Assembly: GCF_949628265.1 (NCBI RefSeq)
Contig: NC_088786.1
Location: 24,945,681 to 25,009,680, forward strand
Length of the DNA: 64,000 nucleotides
Reading direction: 5' to 3'
Source: Cloeon dipterum
Lineage: Eukaryota > Arthropoda > Insecta > Ephemeroptera > Baetidae
A program made the position numbers and the translations under genes. Below the pieces are notes generated by a model that saw only the letters and a list, made by a program, of their open reading frames with translations, did no database searches and was not told where the DNA came from. The stretch's first letter is position 1, and the number at the start of each line of letters is the position of its first letter. Shown here piece after piece: positions 37,321 through 52,300 of this stretch.

Positions 37321-40300
37321 TCATTTGCGATGACAAGCTGCGTCTTTTATTTCGGCCGACAATCTTGGCGCAATTAGCACGCAGAGTGCTTCCTCCCTCG
37401 CGCCGCAGCCGAAATGAGCCCGGTTTGTGTGTGTGTGTCTGTGCGATGCGACACTCGCGAGTTTCGCAACTTTTTAAATGCCGATGGGCTGTTCTCTCGT
37501 CCGTCGGCTCTGCTGTTGTGACATTTAGCGGACACGTTTTAACGGAGTGCACCGCGGCACCAGCACAGCACAGCGGGCTTGGTCCACGGCGCCGCGACGC
37601 ACGGCACCATGCTGAGCATTAATTCCCACGGCCAAACGAAAACAAAGGGCTCCGCTAAATGGACCGCTTTATTAATTTCCGACTCGTTTTCCAACGCCTC
37701 GTTGCTTTTTACGCCGCAATCGCGGCCGATATCATACTTTTACACTCACCAGTGCGCACACACATGTGACCGAGAGTATGACTGTGGGCTTTGCGCGCTG
37801 AAAGAGGGCCCGTCTGTTTTTTGCGCTTCCCCCGGTGACCCACATCAATTTATGGGTTCTGACATCTGTGAAGGGGAAGCAAATCTCGGCCCGCTTTTTG
37901 CTTATTGTTCCCTTTTCATTTATCAATCACGGGCTTCTTGCACACGGGCGAATTTTTTCTGCCCAAAGCTGTGTAACTTAGATACGAATGGTAATGAACA
38001 TTTTGAACAAAAAGCTCTTGGCTTTAATAGATTGCCACCGAAATTAAGCTTTTATTGCTCGGCCTGATAGCTACAACAGTGAGAACAGACCAGCAGACTT
38101 TGGTCGCCGCCTGCTCGAATACTTCCGGCTTGCCATCAGCTGTAGTAACCGCCTGATCAAAGCTATTTAATTCCACGAGACTTATTGTTGCTCGAGAAAT
38201 TGCTTGAAAATTTTAATATTTTGTCACCAGGCGACAACTTTTGAAAAATAGGTTTTCTTATCGCTATTGTTTTTTATTCAATTTCCTCAAACGCACTTGA
38301 TCGGATATATACTTTCTTTCGTTTTAGAAAATTTAACATTGTGTTTATAACAATACTAATTATGAGTTTTTGTATCGAACACCCACAAAGTTAATGAAAA
38401 ATCTTTTTTTCCGCTTCAGAGTTTCCCAATTTCTACATCTCGTTCCAACATCGGTACCAGGATTGCGCCAGAAACCACTTTGACTGCGCATCAAAGGCAT
38501 TTTCACGAAACAGAAACGCTATGACCTATGAAATCAATAATTTCTAGAGAGCTGCTAACCGTCAAATTAGCAAACCGTTGTATGTATGTGTTTCGCAAAC
38601 CACCCAAATTCCTTTCTAACTATTTGAATGTTATGCTTGGGTAAATTCCAATCTATGCCTAATTTACACACATATGCTCAAACAAGTATATATGATGCTA
38701 TCAATTTCTTCATATTGGTAAACAGGCCTGGTTACGATTGATGTACATACTTTTATTATTATTATGGTTTAATTAATTTATACATATATGTTTATGTATG
38801 GATTAGTTAAGCAAATATATAAAAAATATTTACCAAGAGTAAATTTCTGATCCCTCGATGAACTTTGTTACAAATATCTATTTCAATGCTATATTATTAT
38901 ATTCTCTCAAAACGTCAAATTAATTGCCAGAAATAAAACCAGAGATATTTTTAACGTTTTAAATTGGTAACATATTATTATAAAAGGCAAGCTATTTTCT
39001 CTATGAAGATATGAAGAGTTTGGTTTTTGGTTATTGAACAGTATTTTTGATTTCATTTGGGAACTTAAGATAAGATGAAAGCTCCAATACTTTAACAGTA
39101 TTCCCTATTATAATTTCAAATTTTGTCCTTATTTTCATTCTTCTCGAAGAAAAAACTTGATGTAGACTAATAATTGTATTGGAAATAAATGAAACCAGGC
39201 TTCATCCTCGTTGCTTTACATTTAAATTTGGTCTTTGGAGCTAGCCTCAACTGCCTCATGAATAGGACGTACTGGATGACGTCGAAACTTTAGTCGAGAA
39301 ATTAAAACGACAATTGTAAAGCAACGAGGATGAAGCTTATTTTCATTTATTTCCAATATGAACACAACCTCGAGTAATCGCCTATTTAAAAAATTAATAA
39401 TTGTGTCATTTTAAAATTATATATATTTGTGCTTTCTCAATTAGAAAGAAAGTCAAGAGTTAAACTGACTGAGAGAAGGCGTCATGAAACGACAAATTCA
39501 TTATCAACGCTCTACGTGCCGGACGCGAAAACGCCGGCAGCAACGGGGTGCCTCGATATTGTGGACAGTGGGCTCCGGCGAATGGGAAAAAATCTATGCT
39601 CGTGGCCCAATTTGGTGGTGGCGGCGGCGGAATTGATCAGTCGAGATAATAGGCAAGAGTTATTATTTTGGCTTTTAGCGCACGTCTTGCAAGCGCGAAA
39701 TGAGAAGCGCCAAAAGGGCCGTTGGCGCCTCCTCGTTCGCCACCGTTAATATTTTAGCACGCGCTCCGTGCTGGCTGGCGTACTCGTTTTTTTTCTCACT
39801 TTTTTTGCCTCTCCTAGTGCTTCTCTTCGCCCTTTTTTTAATTATTTCAAGCGCGAGCCGGACGTCGCTGAATTTATCACCTCTCGCGCAATTAGTGCAA
39901 TCAATTGAGCCACTCGCGTCCTGCGGGAGTTGCGGTCTCTTATGATTTCGACTCGCAAATGAATCATTTGCCGAGTCTGCAGATCTTTTTGGCTCACTCC
40001 TGCCATTTCACCACCCGAACGTCAGTGGGAAAGTTTCCCCTCTTTGCACAGTATTATGCTACATGGTGAAAAATGGTTTGGCCTCGTTTAATTAAATTTA
40101 AAAGCCGAAATCTTGGAGGACTTGCTTCTAGCAGCAACCCCTTTCCACACCGCTGCGGTTTTAGGAGCTGGTTTTAAGGCAGGTCAAATTTCTGATTATT
40201 ACGTGGCTGCACACTCTCTTGGAGCTCTTGTGAAATTTTGCACAGCCAAGAAACTTTTTTACTTGAAACTTTCTTTGAGTACTCAAGCCCTTAATAGCCG

Positions 40301-43300
40301 ACTCTTGCTTTAGTTCAAGGATTGAAGAAAAAGTCCAATTCTCAATTTATACTGCGGAAATGGAAATCAGCGTGGTCTCTAAAAATAATCATTTTTTGCT
40401 CCTCAGTGTAAGTTCAAGTTGGTTTTTCATCTTTTCGTGAAACCAGAATATACAGTTCACTTTTATCATAAACTATTTCTTATGTTACTTTGTTAAAAGG
40501 TGAATTTGATTATTTCGGTTATTTGTAAACAGGAAAATAGATCTAAAAAAGACTATGTAAAATAGTCTTTTTACGCACCTTACAAGACTGCCAGTGTTGC
40601 TAGAAGAAATTAACGTCAATATTTGTTCGTGAAAATTTTGGGCAAAAGCAATCCACAGTTTGGAGAGTATTGATCATATCAAATCTCGCGTGATTGCAAG
40701 AACATAATCATGAGATATTCTTTGGGGAATTGCCGCTTTGGGGTTCGATTCATAATTTACGCTTTGGTGGCGAGTGCCTTGTTATTTTGACGCGGTTTCT
40801 TGTTTTAGTATCTGGAAACCACGATAACGCTTTGACTTTTGACTGAGCATATTATAGAGCATATTTTAATACGTTCGGTAAAAAATGCTCCTTTGATCAT
40901 GGACTTAATTCACGCGGCAATAAGCTGTGCCAAAAACAGCGGATTGTGTTACGCACCACTTTTGTCGCACAAACACGGCCTCAATCCGATTACCACCAAG
41001 CGAGTGCTTGTCAATGCTCTTCTCCACGGAGGAGTCTTCAATCACGCTGATATTGCTCGCCTATTGTCCCCGTCAAAAGCATCATTCAGACAGACATGCT
41101 AAGCTGCGAGAACGGAACGCTCGTCCGCGGCGTTGCTGCTGGTTCGGCTCTTGCGATTGTTTGTTTGTCGTCTCTGGTGCGCTGTCGTTTTAATTGGCGC
41201 AAGATGCAGCCGGCGGCGTTTAGCGCACACAGGTAGGCGCGTCATTTGCCGGTTGTTGGCAAGCGGGTGAGTGGCTCGTAATTGTCAGCCGGGCGGGGTC
41301 AAAGGGGCAGTGGCGAAGAAAATGCAAATCGCTGAGAGGGATGTGCAACAGAGTGTGCCGGCATCGTAGCTGCAGCAGCAGCAGCAGCCAGCCCCACCTC
41401 GGGTGATAAATGCATGTGTATTCTCGGCAGAGCGAGCGAAAAAGCAGCGGCGTTTACACAAAACGTACGAGCCGGCAGTGTTCCGTAATGAGTATGATGA
41501 TTATTATTCAGAAACACGCCTTTTAGCTTTTTTGCCGCGCCGCCCGGCTGGCGCTTGATTTGATTAATTAAACACGGGGGACGAGAGATCCGAAAAGGCG
41601 TAAGCTCCAGTGATATACGGTGACACGGCATTTTTCTTAATGGTACACTACGCTCTCTTTGCGAAAATGCACGCGCCGCCTCTAGAAATTGCTTCATGCG
41701 ACGCCGTAAATAATTGCTGCCCGAGCAGCTCCTGCCACCGCACTTTTATTATTCTTTGCAATTAAAGCTAGGCCGCTGTAGGAAACGCGGTGCACATATT
41801 TATACTTTGACCGGGGGATTTTCCGCCGATAGCCTGTGTTTATCATGGCCCACGCAAGCTGCAACGAGGGCGTCGGAAAGTTTCAGGACAATATTTAAGG
41901 CAAATCAATAAGGCAGAGGCTCACATTTCAGAAGACCTTGCAGCTTTCCAGGGTTTGAATCCAATCAATAAACGCACATAGAGTTTATAGCTTCCAGATT
42001 TATGAGGAAAACAATTAAAAATTGACTCTAGGAGTTTGGCTTGTTTTAATTAATTTATTTAATTTTAATGCTTTAATTTTGGGCATTTTAAAAGATGATA
42101 ATGAAACATATATTTTCTCACTTGAATAACTTTTTACCTGAAATGAAACCAGAAAAGTGCCCCTCTTTAATTGCATTTTAAGCTCTCTTTCGTTGCACTT
42201 TTACTCCTTGCTTCACTCGCTTGAGAAAATGCATTTATGCAGCAAAAGCAAAATTTTCAGATCTTGCGCACCGCTTGCGTGATTTGGTTGGCCCTGAGGG
42301 ACAATTTTCCTCAAACCGATCAATTTGTTTCCAGCAATTCCAAAGCGATAAATAACCTTAAATGCGAGTTTGACTTCCGTTCAAAGCCAGCCAGCGGCAA
42401 CAAGGTCCTCAAAAGGGTGAGAGTGATAGGCATTATTAAACGTAAATCTATTTCAAATGCATTCGAATTTCGGCCTGATAATGTTGTAGTGCCGGCGGCC
42501 GCTCCCCCGCGTTACATCACTTCAAACTGTGTACATGGCGGTGTAAATTATTCAGCACGGACGGCGATTATGACTGATCCAAAACTAATGGCATGATGTG
42601 CCGTGCTGTATATATGCCTGGAATCTCTTGCGGTGTGTCAGTGTCGGCGTTCCGTGCCATTAATCGATTGATTATTTTGAGCGATGCGCCTCTCAAATTG
42701 AAATTCACCAACAGCACGCGCGGCCAGAAAATCGGGATCGAGTGCATTCGTTTCGAATCTCGGTGCATTTGCATGTTGCTGTGCTGAACACGTTTCAATT
42801 AAGCGAATTTCGGGGTGCGACCTACTTTTCGACTCCGTGCACCAGCCAGCCAGCAGTCGATCGCGGACGTATTTGCAATTGCAGAAGGCGCCTGGAGAGC
42901 GGCCCGCCGGGTAATTGAATATGAATGTCGGAGGGTGGCACCCCTGGCTGGCCCGGAATTGCCCAACAGCTATCGTGGTGTTTGTTTGGCCCCGACTGGC
43001 CGGCTTGTCAATATCGCTGGTGCCACGGCAGCCAGGATAATTAAGCACGCCCATTATCACGACAGCATTCTTATGCACTGAGTGAGGGGCGAAATGCGTG
43101 CCTCTATCGCTGCAAACGCGCCGAGTTTATCACCTCTCGCGGGACAGGCCGAGTCGTTTCCAGTCTAGCGGCGGCCGCGTTCGCGAAATATTATGCAGCC
43201 GATGGCGGGGAGCAGCGATTTCGGAGTTGCCCTGGTAAAAGAAACATAGAAATTTGTTAGCTAAGTGCTGTTGGGACTCTCACGAGACTCTGGTGCATCG

Positions 43301-46300
43301 TTAAGATAGCTCGAGAGTCGCTGCAATTTCTACTCAGGATCGGAAAGTACAGCCAATTGGGCTCACACTGCTGATTAAAAATCACCAGAGTGTTTTGAAC
43401 TTACGCTCGCTGCGGTCACCGGTGCGCAGTTTCGAGTATGCTGATAATCTAACCATATAGTCCTTTTTAACACGGCCCTTTAGTGCTAAAACATTATCTT
43501 CCACGATTCTTTATTAAATTGATTTTTTTTTTTTTTCGAGAAATGCCAGTCGGCATTTGCAATCAGCAACCACTGGCCTTGTGAAAAGACTATCAAGGAA
43601 AGAAACAGCGCAATGGGAAAGTTTCAAATCGAGAGTTGAATGTGTCAGTGGTACAGTAATGATAATTACTGTGATAAGAAAACTATGCTATACGTTTTCA
43701 TTTAAAAAAAACTCAGTGTTATGGAACATTTGTTTAGTTTTTAATAACTCTTTTCTTTGCAGTCTTCTGCTAAATCTTCTGACCTTATTTATTTTAATAT
43801 GTATGCAAATCATAATAAGTTTGCTAGATATCCTTCAAGGAGCAAGGACAAAGTGGAGACAAACAAATTAAAATCCTATTTCAATTTGCCCACTCACTAA
43901 GCATTTAACAAAGAAAGATTCATAAAATATGTTTAACCTCGTAGTTTAGTGACGTGCTTATCTTTACGCTAATTTTCTTATCGCGCGAACCAACTTAAGA
44001 AAGGCTGCAATATTTTTTAATATTTTCCATATTTTCCTGGTCCTCATGCAGTTAAATGTTATCAAATCAATTACTGTTAATTGCTTCATTGTGAATGGTG
44101 GGAATCATTGAGGCGTAAAATTTTTTACTGTGCTAATCATTGTTAGTAATTTTAACAGTTAAAACTCGCAACTCCCAAACCTGAAATGTGTATTGAAGTG
44201 GCATATATATTATTTATGTTTCGTATTAGATATCACATTTTTATCCATTTAAATCCCATTTATTCTGGGAAACGATATTTTGAGCACCGTGATTTGAAGC
44301 TGTAATAATTATTGTATACGCCTTCCGCTACACGCACCTTGGCTTTTGCTCGTAAAAGCAAGCCATTACTTTCGAGCGGGTGTGCGCTACAACGTATCGC
44401 TCGCAGAGACATACACATTGACAAAAAGTACATAAAATGGTTGTTGGTCTGATTGTGATGTGAGGCAGGAAACTTTTATGAACGCCGCTTTCACGGCCGG
44501 GGCGGAAAATGAACCAGCACGCGCTCTCCGCGGCGGATTTCTCATCTGGAGCTGCGAATTTTTGTGTTGTTGAGCGTGAAAATGGCCCTTGAGTGGAAAT
44601 GGTTGTACGCGCGCGAGTTAAATGTATATAGCACAGTATTTTAATGTATTCTGGAGAGAGCTTTTACAAAAATTATCGCAGATATGGGCGTGTTTCGTGC
44701 GCGGAGCCCTTGAACGCCGCTGGCCCACTTCTGCCCATTGTTTGCAGCGACGAACGCCCTTTGTGGCTCCCGATTTGTTTTCGCCGACAGTCATTTCTCA
44801 TCGTTAAAGCGGCGCGTGCTTACGCGAGCAATACCTGTTCTTTCGGTTTTTAGAGCCTCATGTTGTGTCACGTCGCTGTTTATATCGACAACAGCTCCGG
44901 TTGACATTTTCATTAACTTAATTTTGATAGGAAAATTAATTATTATTAATTTAATCGGCGCACATTCAATTTATGTTCAGCTTCAAGCAAAGTCAGCTAT
45001 TTTATAATTAAAGTTAAAGCTCAACACACAAATTTTAGTTTCTCCGCTCTACAGCGTACTCTAAAAGCGCTTATTTAACTGCGACTAAAATTTTAGAGAA
45101 AAGTGAACTAATGATTTTGTTTATTATTTTTTTTTAATTTGCAGAGTATTATTACAAAACTGCACCAGTCAAGTTGTTTAAAGGAATCAGGGAAATGTTT
45201 CCTCTGAGATTTTTCAATGGATGAAAAAATTTATTATTGATTATATTGGATACCATCGACGCACGACTTAATTAATTTGTTTCTTATATGTAAGAGGTGG
45301 CTTGGGACAGTGATAAAGGTATTTTGATTAAGTCGAATAAGTCAATAAGCGAAGAATCATTTTAATTACTTTTACAAATTTTAGAAACTTAGAAATCAAA
45401 ACATTTATAGGAACAGATAAGACGAATAAATGATAGCCGTGAATGAAATATCTTGTTAACTTAGCCCTATCTTTACAGTTTTTATTAGCCCAATCAAATT
45501 TTGACGAAGCCGGAGTAAAAATATTTTGACTTGAGATTTTCACAATTCCATCATTATCAGTATTCCCTGTTAGTTTAGGTTGATTTTTTTGCTTAAGGGG
45601 AATCCGATATTCAAATTTATTTTCATGTTAACTTCGGGTAATTTGAAAATGATGCGGAAAATTCATTTGCAGTAGTTGTCAGAGAGTGAGTTTGAGTTGT
45701 AGAAAGTGACGTGCAATCTAACGAAAGAGCTTGTTAGCAAAACTGACAGAACGTGTCCTGTTTGCCACTGCTAAATTGGAGATTATTTGCAAGACTCGTG
45801 TCGACTAGAGGATTGAGCAAAAAAAAAATCGACGCGTGCATTTTAAGTGGAAGTTGTAGCAATGCATAAATATTGCTTTCTCACCACACCGCACATATCA
45901 ACACGTGTCTCGGTGCGAAGAAAAGTGAGTGAAACATGTGATGCCTCAAGGTTGGCGGAAAATTTTATATCGCGCCGCAAGAAACCAAGACGCGTCGAAC
46001 GTAAATCTCCTAGCTGCACATTATTTCGGGCAAACAAGGTGCGACGTCGGTTTTATTGCGCCTCGGGCGCGCGATTTATTTAATCTTGGCGCGATGTTTT
46101 CGCAGGCTGATTCAACAGCACTGACGTGCATACTAATAGCGTATGTTTGCGTCGACTTTTACACACGTACAGGCATAGGAGCGAACGGCCCTCGCGGCGG
46201 CGGCGGGCGAATCGATATATATATTCCGCCGAAGCATCGCGGCTGCTTGCATAATTTGGACGTGCCTTTGTTGGAACGGCAAGTGGACTGGGGCAACAAT

Positions 46301-49300
46301 CAAGCCGGGCCGGACTGGCCATCGAGCGCCGTCGGCAATAATATGGCGGCAAGCGAACCAAACCACCCTCGGTAATCTCGAGGAATTCTGTCGTAAACGA
46401 GCCGATTTTATGGTCGGCTCATCCCGCCGCCCGCACCGACCCTCTCAGCAGTTCCCAAATTAATGAAATCGTATTATTCGCCCCCGCGGCGCTTGCGAAC
46501 TGCCAGGCTAAATATTGGCCAGCAGCATTATCATCCCTCCCGCTGCGACGTAAAAGTCCCGAGATTTACGCTGTATTTTTATGCGGATGACAGTCGGGCT
46601 GGGCCGACCGGACAGTTGAATGCTGTAGGCCCGCCATTTATGAGCAAATGATTGGGTGCCGTCATGCCGAAAAAAATAAACTTCTTGACATGGTTTTTCT
46701 TTCGGTGTACCAGAACAGATGCGCCGCCCCCTCGCAGCATGCGGTCGCGGAAACGGACTCGATGTTATAAGCGAAACTTGTTCATTTTTATGCGCCGTGT
46801 TTTTTTTCTGTTGCGGCACGGCTGAAACTTTTATGGTGAGCCGCCCCGAAGGAGTGCATTATGTGGGAATTCTGGTGCTTCGTGAAGACGGTGTAAATAT
46901 TTTACCCTAGTAATCCTCGGGGGCTTTGCCGGACAACCCGTAAAAAATTAATCCAGCCGACTTGAAGGAGCCTTTGTCGTTCCTTCTTACTCGTCAGACA
47001 CGAGCTGATTTAAACTTTTCCATAACAGCTGCGAGGAAGTCTCTCTGCTCCTTATTTTAGAGTTTTGACAATTTGATAAGCACCGCGGCGCCCAGAGGCG
47101 GATCAGCAGCCCTTTGAGTGAGCCGCTGGAAAATCTTGTGATGCACAAAAAGCGGGCGGGGGGCGATTTCTCTCGTGCGTGAAAAGAAAGTCATCACATT
47201 GCGGCTGGCTCTCTTCCTTCCGCTAACCCCATCTCGGGATTATGTGCGACGAGCGATTCGGCTTTTATCCATTTCACCATCTCGATAAATTATTTCCCTG
47301 CTCTTTCTCGGTGCGCCGCAGACGTATTGATTCGAATGCCGAGCCTAAAGTCAAATTTACCTCCGAGCTGGGGATTAAATCACACGGGGCGCGAGCTATG
47401 CAACCCGCCCGACGCCAAAGACAGGCCGGTTGCCGATAAGCTCAACTTTCACGCTCGTCCGCGCCGATTAGCATTTTGATAAATAGCGCTAATTTGAAAA
47501 GTTTTGAACCGGAATTTTTCGAGCAAACTCCGAACAATAAACCCTAAACTTTATCCGACCCAAGTTAAATTCCGATTCTGTGAGCGGGTCGCCTACAAAT
47601 TCGGTCATTCTTCGGGATAAAATTTTTACGTCCATTATGCAAATTCGCTTTTATGCTTCGATCAAAGCATCGAGTTGTTGCATGGCAGGCTTTGTTGTTT
47701 AATGTTCCGTTGTGTTTTCTGTTACAGACTTTCCGCCATGGGTTCCCTTTCCAGCCGACGGCGGTGGCTTTCGACCCAATCCAGCATTTGCTGGCCCTCG
47801 GCACTAAGTCAGGATCCCTTCGGCTGTATCCTTTTCAACGCAACAAAGCAGGCTGAATACAAATTCAGCCAACACAAGACTCTTTCTGCTGCCACGGCCG
47901 TTGCTGTTGCCGCTGGTGCCAACGGCGAAGGGGAATAATAATAATAACAGCAGCAAAAATTCGCACCAGCAGTAATGGCGCCGCAAACGTGCAATCTGTG
48001 CAATCAGTGCGGCTGTTTATTTTTTCAGCGGATCGTGCTGCGAGAGAGCGAACTCGCAGCCCCTCTTATTTCTTGCGACTATTCACAGTCGAATGCGTGT
48101 ATAAAAAATGTACGTGTTTAATAATCAAAAGGAAATTGGTTTTAATCTCGAAGTTGGCTTTTCACTAAAAGTTGTCGCAAAACAATCTAGAAATAATAAT
48201 CTACTTTAGCCAAGTATTAAAAGTTCTTGTTTGCTCGGCGGTCATTACGCAACAAAACCTAGAAAGAGCTCTTTGCAAAGTTGCAAAGTTTCGGTCCGCC
48301 TGCGAGAGAGTCGTTTTTTCCTTAACCGAAGGATGCAGGCTGGGTCGGCCAGGGGTGGACTCGCACATGCAGCACGAGACGGACGCGGCGGTCATCCAGA
48401 TCCAGTTCCTAACGAACGAAGGCGCCCTGGTCACCGCCACCTCAGACGACTCCATCCACCTATGGAACTTCCGACAGAAGAAGCCCGAGGTGGTGCACAG
48501 CCTCAAATTCCAGAGGGAAAAGTGAGTAGCACCGTTCTCTTTAATCGATATCTCATTTAGTCGGTCGGTCTGCCCGCCTGCCTGCCACCACACTTTGCAT
48601 TTTGTTGCCCGCGCCTCCAAAACAAACACAAAGTAAGAAGCGCAGCAAAAAGTTGGTGGAAATGAATTATTCGCCAGTCTCTGTTGGAACTAAACAGTGG
48701 AGCGGCATTAGCTCTATTTGCAGACCAGCTTTCTCAGATTGCCTTTGCGGCTTTGAATCTTTCCGAACTTATCATGCAGCATCCGCCCCGAAGCAGAAAT
48801 TCAACGAGCTCGACGGCAGCTCGTAAAGAAGACACCGAAATACTGGCGGGCGAACCAAGCAGATCGGCCGATAAGGAAATTAAGTCGCAGCTGGGTGGGG
48901 AGAGAGGGTGGTGTGCTAATTATATTGAGGGCGGTGAGGGTTAATTCGCGCCCGCGAGCGCGAGCTGCTGTGTTTTAAAGAGTCGGTTCGTCTTTAATTT
49001 GCTGCGCTGTCGTTTTAATCACAAGGCTCATCCACCGGCAGTTTTGTCTTGCGGTCGGAGTGAAAAGACTGCTGAATATAATCGACTCGCCTACATCCAG
49101 CCAGATGTACCAAAGCATCTCTCTCATTTATGTATGAGGACGACCCAAATACCCTGACTCACTCGGCTCAGGGTCACCATGTTAGCTTTCATATCCGATT
49201 CCATCGACCAGACCGGGCGGAAAACACGCTGCTCGCTCTGTGTTCTTGCACTTTCGTCCTCTCGGGCGCGCTCGTCAATATCTGCCGCTGTGTGCTCACT

Positions 49301-52300
49301 TGTCTCGGTGAATTTCGCCCGACTCACTGCGCACACGATATTCCGTCCGCCGTGGGGCCACCGCGTTGGAGCTTCTATTTTTTGTTCAAATTAAATCAGA
49401 TCGCATTAGCAAAAATTGCTTGTCAGGCAGAATTGATTATCCACTTTCGCTCCGCAGGCTTTTACTCCGAGAACGAACACGCAATAAGCTCACGTGGCCT
49501 CCTTATTCTTTTTATAAAGTGTGTGCGTTGTGAGTTTTTGCCGAGGCGAGCACGACAATATATGTCCTCCGAGGAATTCGCGGCTAATTTAAGGGGGTGA
49601 ATTTGGCCTCCCACCGCGTCCGAGCTCGCACAATGGATATCCGACTCAATAAAATCGTAGCGTAAATCAAACGCGCGTGCGGTCCAAATTTTCAACAAAT
49701 AAAAAGATTTTCTGCAAATCGCACGCGTCTCGACACCACGCTCGCTTTTATTGTTGCCGCCGTTTATCTCTGCGCCGCGCACTGGTATGTTTTGATTTTT
49801 CCTGATTAAAGTTGCAGCCGGCAGCTTTGCGGCATCTAGGAAAATGTTTTTGCGCTCCGGCATTTCCATAGATAGAAAAAAGAGAGCGCGGCTGAATTAC
49901 AAATTTCCCAGAACTTGCTTGCATCATTGTACAAGCGTTTTGCATTTTGTTCACAGAATTACATACATCCACTTGCCTCTGCAGAGCAAATGGCTGTACG
50001 TGGGCACGGACAAAGGCAACATCCACGTGGTCAACATCGAGAATTTTCAGCTCTCTGGCTACGTGATCAACTGGAACAAAACGATAGACCCGTGAGTAGT
50101 GGAGGCACCCAATTAACCCTTATCGCCCCGTCAAATTTCCTCTCAACGACGAGCTCGTGTTCATCAGTCAAAAATTATATAAAGAGCCTTCCTGCCCTCG
50201 TTCCTAGAGAAAAATATACATCCAACCTCATGCAAATCAATGCATCCGTTGCGCCCGCATTCCATCGTCCCAGTTTCGAATTTTCAACTCGCGCCTCTCT
50301 GCCCCAGGACACGCAAGACACACCCTGGTGCTATCGTTCACCTGAGCGACAACCCGGCAGACTCGTCGAAATTGCTGATCGGGTTCAATTGCGGTCAACT
50401 GGTGCTGTGGGACCTGAGGTCTCGGTGCGCCGAAATCAGGTGGCAGGCCACCGAAGGGCTGCTCAGCGTAGCCTGGCACCACGAGGGCAAGCAGTTCGTC
50501 TGCTCCCACTCCGACGGCTCCCTCTCAACTTGGCAGGCTAGACAGCAGTCTGCCAAGCCGTTCTCCATTTCCACGCCGCACGGTAATAACACTTAGCTTT
50601 TACTGTTTTTGTTTTCGAAAAATAAATTTTTATCGCTTCCTCCGCGTTGCTGAATATTTGTGCTCTGTGTAATTCCAGCGAAACCGAATAAAGACGGCAA
50701 GCTGGACCCCTGCAAGCCCATCCAGAAAGTAGAGTGGAAAGGTCTTCGCACTACTGGGTATGCTGCACCAGACGCGTGCCCACCGCTTTCCAACTGATTT
50801 ATTGCGGTTCGATTTCAGAGAGGCCTATTTGATATTTAGCGGCGGTTTGCCCCACGACACGGCTGGTAGAGCACCTAGTATTACCGTAATTCATGGAAAG
50901 ACAACCACCGTGCTCGAGATGGAGCACAACGTGGTGGATTTTATAACGCTTTGCGAGAGCCCCTGGGTCAGCGGTGAGTTCCTTGAAATTGAAAATTGGA
51001 CACTATGTCTGAATTTTTTGTTGCGCAGACTTCCAGGATCCTTACGCTATTGTAGTTCTTCTTCAAAACGACCTGGTGGTCATCGACTTGCTGACGCCAG
51101 GTTTCCCGTGCTTTGAAAACCCTTACCCCATGGACATACACGAGAGTCCAGTGACCTGCTGCACGTACTTCGCTGATTGCCCCTCAGACCTGATACCGGC
51201 CTTTTACTCTGTTGGCTCAAGGACTCAAAAAAGGACTGGCTTCAGCGAGCGCGAATGGCCTGTGGACGGAGGAGAGTGGAGTCCCACTTCGTGCAGTTAC
51301 AATGAAATCATCATCACAGGGTATTTTCCTGCGCGCCGAACAGAATCTTTGATTGTCAAATTTGACTCTGTGCAGGCACGCTGACGGGAGTGTTAAATTC
51401 TGGGACGCGTCGGCAGGGACCCTTCAGGTGCTGTACAAAATGAAGACGGCTAAGGTCTTTGAAAAGCCTCGCACAAAGAGCACCGAGTGCTCCGGCATGG
51501 ACGACGACCCCTTTGCTATCCAACTAATTTCGCTGTGTCCAGAGTCGAGAAAATTGTGTATAGCGGGTGCTAGTAGCCACATTATTCTATTCAAATTCAG
51601 GAAACAAGAAGCAACCAATGAGACTTGGGTGAGTAGTTTTTTATATGACTCAGAGTCTGTATATCATTACGTACTTCCTACGCAGAAATTGGAAATTCCT
51701 GTTAATTACGAGCACTTAGAAGAGGGAGGCGAATACTCGCCAGACTACGAGTATCCTCCGAGGCAAACAATAAAGACAGAAGTGGCCAGCGAAGCAAAAG
51801 TAAGTTTACTTTTCCACTTGATGAGGTTTTAAAGTTGAAAATTAATCAGGAGGTCGGGCCTCTTCGGGTGCGGACAGGCTTGCAGAAGAAGCCTCCAGGC
51901 TTCCAAGCGTACCTGGTTTGCATCTCAATCGGGCTGCACGGAGAACCATCTAGCCAGATCACAGCTCTTTGCATCAACTCTTCTTACAGACTGTGAGTAG
52001 CTAATTAATTCCTTTGCGGTGATGACGCAAGTGGTTGTATTGGGACCTCAAAACTCGCCAAGTAAATTCCTATTGCTCGTGGCGCTTGCGCTATGAATCA
52101 AATTCTGATGCTATGATAATCCATAATAATTGTGCATACGGTACTAGCGTAATTAACTGCCGCACGTTTGATGTGCTGACGATCATTACAAATTTATCAG
52201 GTCATTACACCCATTAAGTACCCATTGCTGGACATAGTGATAAAATATTGTCAAATGAAAGCTTTTAATTTGGGGGAGAAATAAAAACATAATTGAATAG

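Larger units (their letters stand above)
37014..47727 (+). other. First intron of tomosyn (10.7 kb)
   Basis: No convincing exon, RNA gene or large transposon was found. It alternates AT-rich stretches (for example 38200-39450 and 43500-44300) with GC/CpG-rich blocks (37000-37350, 39500-39950, 41100-41900, 42800-43250, 46150-46850). It also holds a MITE-like inverted repeat (39178-39357), a 38-bp palindrome (47398-47435), a CAG run (41372-41388) and a twice-occurring motif (39873, 43126). Long first introns of neuronal genes often carry enhancers; that role is inferred. Confidence 0.6.

Noticed and set aside
36528-37552. Several long open frames on both strands (up to 325 codons) around tomosyn exon 1
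   Set aside because: They overlap each other in different frames in a very GC-rich region where stop codons are rare, and their Arg/Ala/Gly-rich products resemble no known protein. Only the frame from 36894 has homology.
37579-38067. Plus-strand open frame of 162 codons in tomosyn intron 1
   Set aside because: No recognisable domain, no splice or promoter context, and composition like random GC-rich sequence.
40545-40574. Short hairpin of about 10 bp (AAAAAGACTA with TAGTCTTTTT) in tomosyn intron 1
   Set aside because: AT-rich and short enough to be expected by chance in a 10-kb intron.
45929-46375. Plus-strand open frame of 148 codons in tomosyn intron 1
   Set aside because: Overlaps equally long frames on the opposite strand in a GC-rich block; no homology or coding character.
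49130-49600. Plus-strand open frame of 156 codons in tomosyn intron 3
   Set aside because: No domain or conserved pattern; the region is intronic between clearly homologous exons.
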